Below are positions 63,743 through 64,000 of a stretch of DNA of 64,000 nucleotides, in pieces. Numbering within the stretch: the stretch's first letter is position 1; every line of letters begins with the position of its first letter. The notes under the pieces were generated by a model. The model did no database searches, was not told the origin of the DNA, and saw only the letters and a program-made list of their open reading frames with translations. Origin of the DNA: Curvibacter delicatus NBRC 14919 (GTDB lineage: Bacteria > Pseudomonadota > Gammaproteobacteria > Burkholderiales > Burkholderiaceae_C); the NCBI RefSeq assembly GCF_001592265.1, contig NZ_BCWP01000006.1, positions 1-64,000 on the forward strand, written 5' to 3'. A program made the translations under genes and the position numbers.

Positions 63743-63817
63743 TGGTGGGCGATACATGGATCGAACATGTGACCCCTGCAGTGTGAATGCAGTGCTCTAC
63801 CGCTGAGCTAATCGCCC
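63743..63817 (-). tRNA. tRNA-Val(CAC)
   Basis: A complete cloverleaf on the minus strand with encoded CCA. The acceptor stem is GGGCGAT/ATCGCCC, the D arm starts TAGCTCAGCGGTAGAGCA, the anticodon stem CTGCA/TGCAG holds loop TTCACAC with anticodon CAC, and the T arm contains GTTCGATCC. It reads valine codon GUG. Confidence 0.96.
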
Positions 63818-63893
63818 TGAATCCGTTTTCCCAGATCCGCTTGCGTCTCCGGGAAAACCAGCATTATGCCACAGATTTTTCCACTGTCCGGCA

Positions 63894-64000
63894 TCAGGCT
63901 GCGTTGCGCCACACGGTCTTGCCGCCGCTGGCCTTGTCGAGCTGGGCCAACAGGTCGTCGTGGGCCGCCAGCTCCTGCTCGTTGGCGGCCAGCACCGGCA
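63894..64000 (-). CDS. dnaQ: DNA polymerase III epsilon subunit, 3' end (partial)
   Basis: The last 34 codons of a minus-strand gene that continues beyond the window. The C-terminal peptide reads NEQELAAHDDLLAQLDKAS, then GGKTVWRNAA. It resembles the DnaQ C terminus (EEIAAHEARLD ... CLWR in E. coli), the segment that contacts the polymerase alpha subunit. The 76 bp between its stop and the tRNA contains nothing else I can support. Confidence 0.75.
   Translation of the reverse strand, partial: PVLAANEQELAAHDDLLAQLDKASGGKTVWRNAA

Overview
The window is a high-GC chromosomal segment from a betaproteobacterium, most likely Burkholderiales of the family Comamonadaceae (Rhodoferax/Polaromonas/Acidovorax-like; genus not determinable from the window). 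The evidence is the gene order hfq-hflX-hflK-hflC-DUF2065-hisZ-purA, a HisZ regulatory subunit, an E3 with its own lipoyl domain in the pyruvate dehydrogenase operon, and short dispersed repeats of the kind familiar from Comamonadaceae genomes. Coding density is high and no gap between genes exceeds 300 bp.

Region 1 (1-20060) is a long minus-strand housekeeping run. Read 5' to 3' it is rluD, scpB-rluB, then ndk, rlmN, pilW, rodZ, ispG, hisS, yfgM-like, bamB, der, hfq, hflX, hflK, hflC, DUF2065, hisZ, purA and a phosphoribosyltransferase. Many junctions are 4-nt stop/start overlaps, which points to operonic transcription. Region 2 (20076-25680) holds bamD, a DinG/YoaA-type helicase that overlaps bamD tail to tail, a DUF465 protein, a PP2C phosphatase, a secreted coiled-coil protein and zapE. 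Region 3 (25697-31490) is the 2-oxoglutarate dehydrogenase operon odhA-odhB-lpd, with zapE downstream. Region 4 (31666-37397) is accessory metabolism: propionyl-CoA synthetase, PAP2 phosphatase, DUF1697, isochorismatase-family hydrolase, AcuI/YhdH reductase and a divergent NlpC/P60 hydrolase whose promoter suggests a leaderless mRNA.

Region 5 (37622-47647) is the unusual part. It contains a two-partner secretion pair: a 1942-aa TpsA exoprotein with an internally duplicated beta-helix module, and its TpsB transporter. Upstream on the same strand is a small RiPP-like locus. It has two NHLP-type (nitrile-hydratase-like leader) precursor genes with GG cleavage sites and diverged 14-16 residue cores, followed by a two-domain GNAT acyltransferase. 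The two precursors lie on a 529-bp tandem duplication that carries its own terminator and 5' region. The combination of NHLP leader and GNAT resembles the lipopeptide RiPPs called selidamides.

Region 6 (47668-53647) is the pyruvate dehydrogenase operon aceE-aceF-lpdA. It is divergent from region 7 (53823-62536, mostly plus strand): a PAS histidine kinase and FixJ-like regulator, folD, oligopeptidase A, a secreted DUF4124-glutaredoxin protein, then rpiA (minus) and pyrD. The window closes with an L-2-hydroxyglutarate oxidase-type flavoprotein, tRNA-Val(CAC) and the 3' end of dnaQ.

Taken together the window is core central metabolism and envelope biogenesis (OGDH, PDH, BamB/D, RodZ, PilW, HflKC), with one small accessory island of probable secreted products placed directly behind the PDH operon terminator.
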